This document shows, one piece after another, positions 53,201 through 62,201 of a DNA stretch of 64,000 nucleotides. Below the pieces are notes generated by a model, which saw nothing but the letters and a program-made list of their open reading frames with translations, was not told where the DNA came from and made no database searches. The stretch is taken from assembly GCA_038380795.1 (NCBI GenBank), contig CM076259.1, positions 67,423,741 through 67,487,740 on the forward strand. Reading direction: 5' to 3'. Numbering within the stretch: position 1 is the first letter of the stretch; every line of letters begins with the position of its first letter. The translations under genes and the position numbers were made by a program. This DNA is from Pyrocephalus nanus. Lineage: Eukaryota > Chordata > Aves > Passeriformes > Tyrannidae.

Positions 53201-55704
53201 TGGGCTTTGGAAGGCAGAAAATGCTAAGGAAGCACATGGATGCTAAATGCTTGTGATGTTTTTGCCATAGAGAACAGGTTATTTATAGGCACATGAAATT
53301 AAAATGCTGTTCTGCCAAGATGTATGTAAAAAGCCCCAAGAATCGAATCAAACTTAACTTGCAGCAGTTCAGGGCATTCAGTTCTGTTTCCTTGGCATTT
53401 TCTGAGGGTTTTGCATTGTTGTATCTTCAGTCATCGTTGTTACAATAGTGAACAATCTCATGCAAACTGCTCATGCAAATCCAGAAGTTTGGAGTTTGGA
53501 AGTATGGCATCTTTGGAGAGGGAAAGGTCTTTTACAGGGAGGACAGAGCCAAAAGGGATTTGGTCCAGCAAATACTGAGGATATCCTGATATATGTTTTC
53601 CTACTGTTAACTCTTTGAAAGTAACCCTAAACATATTTCTATGAATGAAATTATTTTTCAAATGCAGATAATGATAGCATTATTATATTGCAAATGGGAG
53701 AAAAAATAACTATAACTCTTTTTAAATGCTATTAAAGTACGTAATACTTAGAGCTCCTGGACTTGTTTGCTAATTTATTTTAAATGAGAGAAACATTTCA
53801 GATATGCCAGACTCTTCAAACTGGTAGGTTTGTTACTCTGTTCTGTCATGGAGTCCCTGATGACAGCTGTTAAAGGCCACAGACGTACAGCTGTCTGTCT
53901 GAGTAAACCCATCAAGCGTAGTTGAAATTTTTCTACTCTACTGGAAAAAGTAGAAGTACTATAACAGCAGTAAAACAATAGCAACTTACAGCCTTGAAGC
54001 TTTCAAATAAAATATTAAAAGAATATTTCATGGTTTGGATTATTTTTTCATGTAACAGACTGTACATAATGATACTGGTTGAAGCAGTCAGTGGTGGAGG
54101 AGAGATCAGGGAAAAGCTAGCTGCATGTGTGATTCCTTTTTGAAAAATGAAATAGTATTTTTGAAAGTGGAGTACAAAAAAATCTGTTCAAATAGTTTCA
54201 ACTGGAAAAATGAAGCTTTTATAATCTTATAAATGTGTTGTTCAATCCTGCTTTGTCTTTCAACAGATGGGCGCAAGCCATTTCCAATAAACCATGGGGA
54301 AACCAGTGACGATTCCTTTTTAGAGGTAGGAATAGAGAACCTTCTGAAATGGGCTTATAAAAAAATATAAAAAAAAAGCTTTCTGTATTTCCACAAAATT
54401 TATAGTATACATATATATGAAAATACTGTACAAGTCTTGCTGTATTTACAGTTGGATGAGAAATAGAGTGAGTGGGATGGTAAGACAAAATTAGTTTTAC
54501 TCAGTTCTAAAAACAGATATTTTGGAACACGCATGTTGTAACTCTGGATGACAGAGTATTGTAACATAAATGTCAGAAAGGTTGATTATAACAGAAAATT
54601 AGATTGACTTGTCTTCTGTACTGAAATTTGCATATACCCCTGCTCCTTTCAAGTACACAAGATGAAGTTATCAGATTGAAAACTTAAAATTTTTCATTCT
54701 CTTTCCTTTGGTTTAGATATAGTTTGATAAGTATCATACTAGACAGAAGTTTATTTCCTTTCTGGGTCTTGCTGATAATTGTTCTCAAGTTTCATAGCTT
54801 CTTTTGGGTGCTTACTTTTGTCAGGAGCTGTTCAGCTGAGAAATTAATTGGAAAGGGATACACTCTGTTCAGAGGATAACTGTCATCCCCACAGAGTGAT
54901 ACAAAGTTGAAGTTGAGAGAAAGCAATGCATAGATCTGACTATTATGGTATCCAGACTGGATTAGCATTACAAAAAACCCCAGAAAAACTAAAAACAAAC
55001 AAAAACCAAAACAATTTTATAGTCCAGTAGCATAGACTAATGTCTATAAAGTTTGCATACAGTTTGTGTTTGGACAGGGGGAGAAGTTGGATAAAGCTTT
55101 CCTTATTTCATATGTGGCTTTTTTCTGGTTTACTGATAACATGTGTTCTCCAGATTGCACCCTAAAGCTAGATGAAGGAGTTACTTAAGATTTCAGTTAC
55201 CCCACACAGCTTAGATTCATCTTGAAACAAAGGAAAAATTTCTGAATGCAGAGTACTAGTCAAGGCAAACTTCAGAGTTGCATTTAGAAAGTCAGACAAG
55301 CAACACATCTGTTGCACAAAGTAATATTCAGTCAACAAACAAGAATTGTTTCTAAGGTTCTACATAAAACTTCTGCTCATTTAGGCTGCCCATATGAGCA
55401 CTGAAAATAATCTTGAATAGTGGTAACTCACCTCAGAAATACAGTTTATGTAGATTTGTGACACTGTTTAGTAAACCTTCATGGAAAGGTCCATTTTGAG
55501 CCTAGTTTGTATAAAATGTATATTCATATTTCAGGTTTTTTGTTTGTTTTTTTTTTAAATAAATATGATTTATATTGGGTTTCATTTTGTTTTTTTTTTC
55601 ATTTGTACTTTTTTCCCTAGGATGCAATAGAAGTTTGCAAGAAATTCATGGAACGTGACCCAGAAGAATTAAGATTTAATGCAATTGCACTGTCTGCAGC
55701 TTAA
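18579..55704 (+). CDS. UCHL3: Ubiquitin C-terminal hydrolase L3 (UCHL3), nine coding exons
   Basis: UCHL3 is a cytosolic cysteine protease (peptidase family C12) that cleaves small adducts from the C-terminus of ubiquitin and NEDD8. Exons are 18579-18620, 18837-18848, 24867-24995, 27171-27327, 27706-27791, 28863-28910, 51717-51792, 54267-54325 and 55621-55704. They join with matching phases to 230 codons plus TAA, the same length as human UCHL3. The sequence starts [14 protein letters not shown] and ends [10 protein letters not shown]. Visible active-site residues are Q89 (oxyanion hole) and C95 in [13 protein letters not shown]169 in VDLHF, and D184 in YELDGRKPF. The crossover loop spans roughly residues 147-166, across the junction of exons 6 and 7. 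Introns 1-8 are about 0.2, 6.0, 2.2, 0.4, 1.1, 22.8, 2.5 and 1.3 kb. All donors are GT, but those of exon 5 (GTTAGT) and exon 6 (GTATTA) are weak. The gene looks intact and functional. Confidence 0.98.
18837..18848 (+). CDS. UCHL3: UCHL3 coding exon 2 (12-nt microexon)
   Basis: Twelve bases (GTCACGAATCAG) encode VTNQ. They lie between a strong acceptor (TTTCTTTTCAG) and the donor GTAAGG. Without it the protein would lack four residues conserved in the family between NPD and FLKQLG. Phase is 0-0, so skipping would stay in frame. Confidence 0.95.
20264..20287. repeat. Poly(A) run
   Basis: Twenty-four consecutive A in UCHL3 intron 2. No retroposed gene copy is evident upstream of it. Confidence 0.9.
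22045..22155. repeat. T/G-rich low-complexity tract
   Basis: About 110 bp is almost entirely T and G, made of irregular TTTTG and GGGG blocks within UCHL3 intron 2. Confidence 0.85.
22750..23065 (-). mobile_element. Diverged CR1 LINE fragment
   Basis: The plus strand shows a decayed reverse-complement CR1: GGCTGGAAGGGACCTTTGG near 22765, GGGACTCCACAGCCTCCTGG near 22859, then weakly matching sequence to about 23065. It is more degraded than the other copies. Confidence 0.7.
24867..24995 (+). CDS. UCHL3: UCHL3 coding exon 3
   Basis: This 129-nt, phase 0-0 exon encodes 43 residues from [18 protein letters not shown] to LLFPITEK, part of the ubiquitin-binding face. The acceptor is TTTTCCAG and the donor GTAAAT. 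Confidence 0.98.
24996..27170. other. UCHL3: UCHL3 intron 3
   Basis: This is 2.2 kb of AT-rich intron with short open frames only. No element was recognised. Confidence 0.8.
27171..27327 (+). CDS. UCHL3: UCHL3 coding exon 4 (active-site Gln and Cys)
   Basis: This 157-nt exon starts TATGAAACC and ends with one base of the next codon. It carries Q89 and the catalytic nucleophile C95 in [15 protein letters not shown]. The donor is GTAAGT. Confidence 0.98.
27706..27791 (+). CDS. UCHL3: UCHL3 coding exon 5
   Basis: This 86-nt exon encodes the rest of a Glu codon and then [11 protein letters not shown] to YLETYE. The acceptor lies after a long T tract. The donor GTTAGT has T at +3. Confidence 0.97.
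28863..28910 (+). CDS. UCHL3: UCHL3 coding exon 6
   Basis: This 48-nt, phase 0-0 exon encodes [16 protein letters not shown], the first half of the active-site crossover loop. The donor GTATTA is weak and opens a 22.8-kb intron. Confidence 0.97.
40411..40484. repeat. A-rich / (AAAC)n simple repeat
   Basis: AGGAAAAGAAAAAAAG-like sequence passes into imperfect CAAA units, all purine-rich on the plus strand. Confidence 0.85.
40829..41162 (+). mobile_element. CR1 LINE fragment (3' end, sense)
   Basis: Sense CR1 blocks include CAGCCTTCCAAGTACCTGAA, TTAGATTAGATATTAGGAAG, TTCTTTACTGTGAGGGTTAT, GATGATCTTGGAGGTCCTTT and the terminal CATTCTATAATT. It is moderately diverged. Confidence 0.9.
42510..42719 (+). 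other. Candidate cassette exon in UCHL3 intron 6 (unproven)
   Basis: This 210-nt block is preceded by TTCTTTTTTAATGTTTATGTAG and followed by GTAAGTGTAG. It is open for all 70 codons in the frame set by exon 6 (phase 0) and would rejoin exon 7 in phase 0. It has 12 CpG dinucleotides by my count, against almost none in the flanking intron. The translation is Ser-rich at first ([16 protein letters not shown]), then basic ([15 protein letters not shown]). I recognise no domain. Alternatives are a retrocopy of some RNA on either strand (the minus strand has an acidic stretch ending in DDDDY), a non-coding conserved element, or chance. The acceptor's pyrimidine tract is only moderate. Confidence 0.3.
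43007..43024. repeat. Poly(T) run
   Basis: Eighteen consecutive T in UCHL3 intron 6, about 290 bp downstream of the candidate cassette exon. Confidence 0.85.
45278..45832 (-). mobile_element. Solo LTR of an avian endogenous retrovirus, minus strand
   Basis: Read on the minus strand it begins GTATTGGGTCTGGCTGAGAT and continues GGAGTTAATTTTCCCCACAG. A TATA-like AATAAAAG block lies at 45581-45587 and a TATTAAACTG polyadenylation region at 45391-45400. It ends near GGTCAACCACCA. Shared blocks with the LTR at 4795-5274 (GTTAATTTTC, GCTGAGCAGTGCT, AAAGGGATATTCC, ATTAAACTG) place both in one broad family. There are no adjacent internal retroviral genes. The terminal TG appears mutated to CG. No target-site duplication was confirmed. 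Confidence 0.8.
51717..51792 (+). CDS. UCHL3: UCHL3 coding exon 7 (active-site His)
   Basis: This 76-nt exon encodes [16 protein letters not shown] to YEL plus one base. It includes catalytic H169. The acceptor is TTGTCTTGCAG and the donor GTAAGA. Confidence 0.98.
51793..54266. other. UCHL3: UCHL3 intron 7
   Basis: This is 2.5 kb of AT-rich intron. It has a long T run near 51970-51986. No other feature was recognised. Confidence 0.8.
54267..54325 (+). CDS. UCHL3: UCHL3 coding exon 8 (active-site Asp)
   Basis: This 59-nt exon completes the codon of catalytic D184 and encodes [19 protein letters not shown]. The acceptor is CTTTCAACAG and the donor GTAGGA. Confidence 0.98.
54326..55620. other. 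UCHL3: UCHL3 intron 8
   Basis: This is 1.3 kb of AT-rich intron with no recognised element. The acceptor side has two T tracts. Confidence 0.8.
55621..55704 (+). CDS. UCHL3: UCHL3 coding exon 9 and stop
   Basis: It encodes [19 protein letters not shown] to the ALSAA C-terminus and TAA. It is preceded by a long pyrimidine tract ending TTTCCCTAG. Confidence 0.98.
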   Translation, partial: DAIEVCKKFMERDPEELRFNAIALSAA

Positions 55705-55742
55705 AAGCCTTTTCCAGTGAGACTATTGCAATGTATTGTAAC

Positions 55743-55748
55743 AATAAA
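55743..55748 (+). terminator. UCHL3: UCHL3 proximal polyadenylation signal
   Basis: AATAAA lies 39 nt after the stop codon and would give a very short 3' UTR. Further AATAAA motifs downstream may also be used. Confidence 0.65.
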
Positions 55749-56280
55749 CTGTTGCCATATGTTAATAGTACAAATTTTGATACTTCCCTAATGTGTTGAT
55801 TAATTGTAGCATACGTGGAATAAACTTTGCATTTGTCCTTGCTATATTTTGCTGCTTGTTCCTACAGCAACTTTGGGTATTTATATACAAGCATGCATTT
55901 TGTGCAAGATTTCTATGTGGTGGGTTTTTTCCCTTCCACCCCCTTAAAATTTTCAGAAATTACTGTCTGTATGTTTCATCATGATAACGATGAGCTAGTT
56001 CAGAGCAGGATTATTGTTTGTATCATTAACAGATAACATTCTGAGTGGAGTATATGGTATGTTAATGAGTGAAAACTTGGAATATGAGGCTATCTCCATC
56101 TTTTATTTATAATGGTGCAAGAATACTCTAAGAACTTCTTCAGGTGAATCAAATGACAAAGACATTTTTTTCAGTGCATTATTTATAAATAAATATATGG
56201 AAGAAAAAAAGCAGAAAAAGGACTGTTCTTCCTGTTGGTGAGCACTAACATTTTGAAATTATCCTAATGTTTACATTTTG

Positions 56281-56286
56281 AATAAA
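56281..56286 (+). terminator. UCHL3: UCHL3 possible distal polyadenylation signal
   Basis: AATAAA lies about 580 nt after the stop, with other copies near 56187 and 56320. This would allow an alternative longer 3' UTR; no transcript evidence is available. Confidence 0.4.
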
Positions 56287-56329
56287 ACTTCACTTTGTTT
56301 CTCAAGCCTAATAATGTTAATAAATTGTC

Positions 56330-59300
56330 AAAAAGCTTTAGTTAAACCAATGTTTGCTATTTGTATACGTGGAAAAACAATGTGGATTTTTGCCCCGGAA
56401 AAGGCGCACTGACTAGTTCAAATGGTAGGACTGTGGAGGGCACACACAGATAAATACAGCAATGTGAAGTATCTCACCTAACTGAAATAAATTATAGAAA
56501 AGTAATAATTGTTGTAATGAATTTTTGTTTAACAAGAATAGAAACAGACTATAGATTTTAAGGTAGCCATGATGGTCATATACTTTTCTCCCTTTTAGGA
56601 ATATCTATTGTAAATTTGTCAGGTGGCATTACTGGCTGCTATGTGATACCCTTCCCCTGTGCCATCCTTCTCACCCTGCCCACTAGATCTTAAGGTGCCA
56701 TTGACCAATTTTTATACCTGAATTAGTAGCACTGTGGTTGTTCTGGGTCTGTTTTGTTGTTTGGGGTTTATTTGGGTTTTTTTGGCTAATCAATCTTATG
56801 CTTTAGGATTCTTGTGAAGGTCGGTTTTGGTTGATGTGCATGTTGTTTACATTCCAGAAAAAGATTCCTTATTCGTTCCTTAGAAGTGGAATAATTTAGG
56901 TTTGCTTCCAATCAAACCCACTGCCAAAGGAAACTGAACCCTCTGTGTCCCAGAGGGTGCTCTCATTCTCTGTCAATTGTCATTGCAGGAAAAATGAATG
57001 GGGTTATGCCAGAAGCAGTCTGGCAGAGTTTTCCTTCTTCATGGAAAAGAAAGAGGCCTGAGAGTCTGTCTTATCACTTAATAACATCTCTCTGAAACAT
57101 GTCACCTGGAGAGTCTACTAACAACACCAGTCTGTTTTCTGTAAGTCAGTTGGTTGGAAAAGTGAGGGAGAAAAACAACACTAATAAGCTTCTATTTTTG
57201 AGCACTTTTTCACCCCAATAAAATGCAGTATCATTAAGACTTGCTTTATGTTGCCCTGTTCATTAGCAAAGCCCCGAAACTTGCTTTTAAATAAAAATCA
57301 AAGGCTTTAGTAATCAAACCCAACTGCACTGTCTTCTTGCTAATATCAGAAAAATCAAATAAAAGTTGTCAAAATTGAATTGGAATATTGCATATTATGT
57401 GCTGAAGGTGACTAGGAGGATTAAATTTTAAGTAAGCCATAGTTAGGCCCTTTTAGGGGAGAGAGGAGGGTGAGGAAAGAAAAGAAGCATAGTTCAAAGC
57501 TGTTAAACTAGCTACATCAATTGTCTGCTTTAGGGAAGTAGTCACACCTTATATGCTCTTCAATGTTCAGAAGACTTAAAGTAATAAATGGAGGGGCTTT
57601 CTTTTTGTGCAATTGTTTATTGCGAAATCCCTTCAGAACGGGAGCTCCTCGCTGAGTATGAGAACTCATTATACAAATGCATGACAAAGGATAATGAGGT
57701 TAGAATAGTAAACTTGGGTTGGGATTTTTCATGGGCACGCTGGCACATCTTGAATGTTAAGTAGAAACTTTAAAATTCTATTTTGGCAATATGGTAGTTT
57801 TGTTCAGCATCTTCTACGTAGTCTTCAAATCTGTTGTTCTGCAGGGTAAGATTTCCTTCTACTTTGTTTTGTTTTTGTGTTAATTTCTGGTTTACTAATA
57901 TATAAGATGGTACACTTTAGTGAACACTGCTTTGTGATGCCAAAGGAAGAGCAATACACCAGTTCTTATGCCGAACTGTGTCTGCTTACTGTGTGGTCCC
58001 TTGCTGGATTGAAACTTCGAAAGACTGTACTGCAGAAATACCATCTCACCTAACCTGTACAGTGTAACAGCCTTCCAGAGACCACCTTGTAAGACCCTGT
58101 TTTGGCACAGGCATTGGTGACCATCTTGAGGAGCATAGGAATTAAAGGGATCTACAAGCTGCTGGAATATCTTTTTCGTTGACAGAACCCGTATAACTCA
58201 GATGCAAGGAGTGAGGTACGAACTTGGCTGACTTGTAAAGTCCAGCAAGGTCGTGACCGGGAGCTGATAAGCCCTGCAGACCACACAGTGCTTTGGTTCT
58301 GCAATGCCTCAGTGCCTGCATCATTGCCTTAGCTGTACAATCTCTGCGTATTAGTTCAAGCTCCGTGGGAAAATAATGCTGTATTTTCTAACTTGTGCAG
58401 CCCTGCCAGAGCCTTGCCACCTTTGTGTGGAGGAGCACGGCTTGGCCACGGGCACACAGTGCTCCTGAGTGCCAGGAAATCCCTCTTCACCTCCTTCAGT
58501 CCAGGCCAGTCGTATACATCATCTTATGGAAATGGTGTGTGTAGGCGTGAAGAGATGATGCATGCTCCACAGTTATATTAGCTTCAGCTGAGTGGAGCTG
58601 GTGTGCTATTATGCACTTTGGATTGTTCAAGCTCTTTTAAGTATATTGGTGCAAGTTTTCCCATGTTATTAAAGGCATTTTGTTAAGAAACTGTAAGAAT
58701 TTAATAACCAGTACAATGCCCTTCCTTTCAGTCATGGCTGTGTGATTCAGTTAAGGGAAGAAGAAGAAAGAAGTGTTTTTCTGACATTGAAATAAAAGTT
58801 TTGGAAAATAAACACACTTAACAGCCTGCATTTAGAAAATAAATGCTGTCTATCCCTAAAGAAGCCTGCCTTAGTAGAAAATACATTGTGTCAAATATTT
58901 GTAGAACTCTCCTTGAAAAGAATACCATGTAAACTGTTGCTTGACTTACCCCTAGGAGCGCACACATATTGAAAGGGTTTATTTTTGCCAAATAGAACAG
59001 TATTATGTTTGCTACTTTTGAAGCAACAATTAGCAATCATATCTGGTATATGTAATCACTTTTTGATCTAGGACTCTAGTGACTTACCTTGTTAATGCAA
59101 AGGAATAATAAACTGTTTTGGTTACTTAGGCTTGCATAGGTAACCTATCTGTGACAATTTAAAATTGACTTTGAGAATGAAATTTGCATATTGGAGCTTT
59201 TTTTTTACTTAGTGAATAACTTCAACTTAAAAGTGTTTCACTTAAACACTGACTTAATTCAAATAATCTGAGTAATCAAGTAACTTATTTCACCTAAAAC

Positions 59301-60112
59301 ATTAAACAATTTGTAAGAAAAGTTACTTGATTGCCATGAAGTGAAATAAAGCAACCAGAAATAAGTGAGAATTTGGAAATGTTTGGGGTTTTTTTTAAAC
59401 ATGGTCTCTTTTGAAACCTGTCTCATAGAATTGTATTCTCAAATAAATTTAAACTATTATAGAATTCCTAATTACTTTTCCCTACTTAGGGACAAGCACT
59501 GTATTTTTAGATGAAGTGAAGACCTTAAAAATTGGAGAAAGATTGCTGTTGTTCCCCAGAAGAATGTTTGGTAACCTCAGCTAATGCACACTGATGTCAG
59601 CCAGCAGCAGCAGCTCATGCATGCTTTATTTTAGACTTCTTTTACCCTTTGTAGTCATGGATGCTAAATAGTGAGTTGAGAGGGTTTTCTGATGTTCAGG
59701 CTTCGCACTCAAGAAATATGCAGATTCTTCATTTGTATTTGGTCTTGTGGTTGATCTGGTTTGGAGCAGGGAATAAGAGTGGGGAAAAAACCTTCAAAAT
59801 TACAGCTTTGATTACGGTGTCATTCATCGCTGGCTCTAAAGCATAGATATCTTAATTCATGCCATGGTGAGGAGCTAAATACATAATTTCTATGAATTTG
59901 TAACTTTAATAAATGTCAAATATCTCCCATGGAACTTCTTTCAGCCAAAGTCACTGCAATTTTCTTCCTTTGTGTAACACCAGCAACAGTGATTCCCACA
60001 TACTGCAGAAACTGATGGCTAATAGCTTCTTGGTATGTTGATTTCCTAAAAATTTTTTTCCTATTCCAAGGTTTTTTGTAGAGCAGAAATAAGATGTGTT
60101 CCCAAGTAAACA
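56330..60112. other. UCHL3-LMO7 spacer, no recognised gene
   Basis: This is mostly AT-rich single-copy-looking sequence. The part from about 58000 to 58580 has higher G+C and a few CpG, with short open frames on both strands that match nothing I know. No repeat family could be named. Confidence 0.55.
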
Positions 60113-60118
60113 TCTCAG

Positions 60119-60658
60119 GAGAAGCGAATTTGTGTGTAGTATAAATTTTAAGTTCTCTGTTCTCAGTAGTCCTTCAAAAATTACATGTGTTTTGCTGTGG
60201 GTCATAAAGGCATAAGATGCATGCAGCAACTCAGTTTGCTACATACAGAGAAGATATGGAAAGAAAAAAATACTGCTTAAAGTTCAAGGATAAAAAGAAT
60301 CATTAAGGTTGGAAAAGACCTCTAAGATAATCAAGTCCAACTGTTAACCCAGCACTCCATGTTTCACCACTAAACCATGTCCCTTCAGGGAAAGCTGATT
60401 TGTGTGTAGTACAAATTTTAAGTTAGCTTTTCTCAGTAGTACTTGAAAAATTATGTATGTTGTGCCATGGGCCATAAAAGCAAAGGCTGCATGCAGCAAC
60501 TTGGTTTTACTTATGGAAAAGACATGGGAAGAAAAAAATGTTACAAAACATTAAAGTAGGAAAAGATCACAGAATTGTTAAGGTTGGAAAAGACCTCTTA
60601 AGATCATCAAGTCCAACCATTAAAATAACATTGCCATATTTCCCACTAAACCATGTCT
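60119..60658. repeat. Tandem duplication, two 270-bp units
   Basis: Unit 1 (about 60119-60388) and unit 2 (about 60389-60658) match along their length at a 270-bp offset. For example, TTGTGTGTAGTA recurs at 60130 and 60400, GATGCATGCAGCAACT-like blocks recur, and both units end in a CR1 3'-end piece and ACTAAACCATGTC. The copies have diverged by scattered substitutions, so the event is not recent. Confidence 0.85.
60297..60388 (-). mobile_element. CR1 LINE 3'-end piece, duplicated copy
   Basis: ATTAAGGTTGGAAAAGACC begins a 90-bp CR1 end cut off at AAACCATGTCCCTT, where the second tandem unit starts. It is a partial copy of the element at 60567-60905, made by the duplication and not by a separate insertion. 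Confidence 0.8.
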
Positions 60659-60905
60659 GCAGGTGCCACATCCATGCATTTTTTTGAACACTCCAGGGAT
60701 GGTGATTCCACCACATCCCTGGGCAGCTTGTGCCAGTGCTTGACCACCCTTGAATTGAAGACATTTTTCCTAGTATCCAATCTAAACGTCCCCTGGTGCA
60801 ACTTGAGGCCATTTCATCTTCTCCTGCTGCTTGGTACCTGGGGTAAGAGACAGCTCCACCATGCCACAGCCTCCTTTCAGGTAGTTGTAGAGAACTTGAA
60901 ATGTT
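60567..60905 (-). mobile_element. CR1 LINE fragment
   Basis: The plus strand reads TCACAGAATTGTTAAGGTTG, then CACTCCAGGGATGGTGATTC and CTGGGCAGCTTGTGCCAGTG, the usual reverse-complement CR1 blocks. It is truncated near 60905 and followed by an A-rich tract (60924-60975). Open frames inside it on both strands are repeat-derived. Confidence 0.9.
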
Positions 60906-60923
60906 AGATGAAATCAAGTACTT

Positions 60924-60975
60924 TAAAAAGAAAAAAAACAAACAAACAAAACCAAACCCAAACAAAACCCCAAAG
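60924..60975. repeat. A-rich low-complexity tract
   Basis: Imperfect AAAC units next to the truncated end of the CR1 fragment. Confidence 0.8.
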
Positions 60976-61555
60976 CCCTTATGCTATGTATGAGCATTCC
61001 AGAAAACCACTCTTTTCCCTGATGTTTCTTCAACTTTTCTGTTTAGCATGTGTCCATTCCTGTATTGGAAAAACCGATTTTGCTGTGTTCACTTAGCACA
61101 CCACATCTCCTGGTTCCAGTGTGTTGGTCAGGGTGGGTGAACCTTTGCTGCAGCACAGCATAATCCCAATCTGCCCCACGTTTGTGGTTACTGCCGGGGC
61201 CAGAGCTCAGCACGGCACCCACCCAGGTTCAGGGGTCAAGCCGTACTGAGAAAGGGCTTTAGGTCTGAGCCCGGGATAGCGTGGAGGATAGAAAAGTCGC
61301 AAAGAATCTGTTGCAGTGTGCTGTGGGCAGAGACGTGGGTGGAACAGGGCAATGGGCACTGGTGCGGGTGCTGTGAGCTATACCAGAACTGAGGCCAAGG
61401 GTGCTGGGGAGGGAAGAATGGAGGCCGAGCTGTGTGGCTCCAGTTCTGCCCGGGCATCTCCGCTTTGGGCACTTCGTATGAAAAGTGCTTAAAATGAAGT
61501 GTGGCTCTCTCATGACTCCCAAAGCGGTGGGAAAGGCTCCTAACTTCGTCCCCAG
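60976..61555. other. Upstream flank of the LMO7 CpG island
   Basis: This is a transition from AT-rich spacer to GC-rich promoter sequence. There is moderate G+C from about 61100. I saw no exon. Confidence 0.5.
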
Positions 61556-62045
61556 GCGGGACAACGCTACAGAGGAGTGTGGTGCCGGATTCCGCGGGTG
61601 GCTGGCCAGGGAAGCCCCCGCGGTGCGGAGGTGAGGGGGCCCGGGCCCCGCTCCCACTGCCCCGGCGGAGGGAGGGCGGCGGAGCGCAGGGCAGCCCCGG
61701 GCGGGCGGGCGGGGCGGCAGGTGGCGGGGCCGGGGCGGCGGTGGCCGGCCCTGAAAGGTGCGATTGTCCCCAGCTATTCCTGGTATGCGCCGAGGCGGAA
61801 GCCGCCGGGGGCGGCCTCCACCGGCCGTGAGGGCGAGGGGCGCCGCGTCCCGGCGGGAGGGAGCCGCCGCCGCCGCCTCTGCCGCGGGGGGTGCGGCCCC
61901 TCCCGGCCGCCCGGGGGGCCCGGCGCTGCGCTACAGCCCGCGGCTCCCTCGGATTCCTGCGGCCGCAGAGAGCCAGCGAGCTCCCTCCCGGGAAGGGGAG
62001 TTCCGCGGGGAGGAGGCGGAGGGGGAGGAGACGGCGCGGGGAGCG

Positions 62046-62053
62046 TTAAAAGG
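62046..62053 (+). promoter_or_regulatory. LMO7: Possible TATA-like element of LMO7
   Basis: TTAAAAGG interrupts otherwise GC-rich sequence 87 bp before the start codon. It could position initiation near 62075. This is inference from sequence only. Confidence 0.35.
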
Positions 62054-62132
62054 AGGCAGCCGAATGACAGCGGCTGCTCCCCGCGCCCCCGCCCCGTGAG
62101 GACCGGCCGTCCCCGCTCGCTCACTGCTGGAC

Positions 62133-62201
62133 ATGGAGGGGAGAGAGGACGCGGAGTGCGACTGCCAGGTGGCGTTCGCCGAAGCCCAGCGATGGGTAGA
62201 G
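62133..62201 (+). CDS. LMO7: LMO7 first coding exon (partial gene)
   Basis: The exon encodes 23 residues, MEGREDAECDCQVAFAEAQR followed by WVE, and ends in phase 0 before the donor GTGAGG. LMO7 (LIM domain only 7) is an actin- and junction-associated scaffold with calponin-homology, PDZ and LIM domains. The AFAEAQRWVE stretch leads into the calponin-homology domain. It is the counterpart of AFSEAQKWIE at the same place in the paralogue LIMCH1. The CpG island, the orientation and the position next to UCHL3 (the human order) agree. Only this exon of the gene is in the window; exons upstream of this promoter in other isoforms, if any, were not seen. Confidence 0.85.

Noticed and set aside
60567..60965. 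132-codon minus-strand and 84-codon plus-strand frames
   Set aside because: They lie within a truncated CR1 and the neighbouring A-rich tract and are not host genes.
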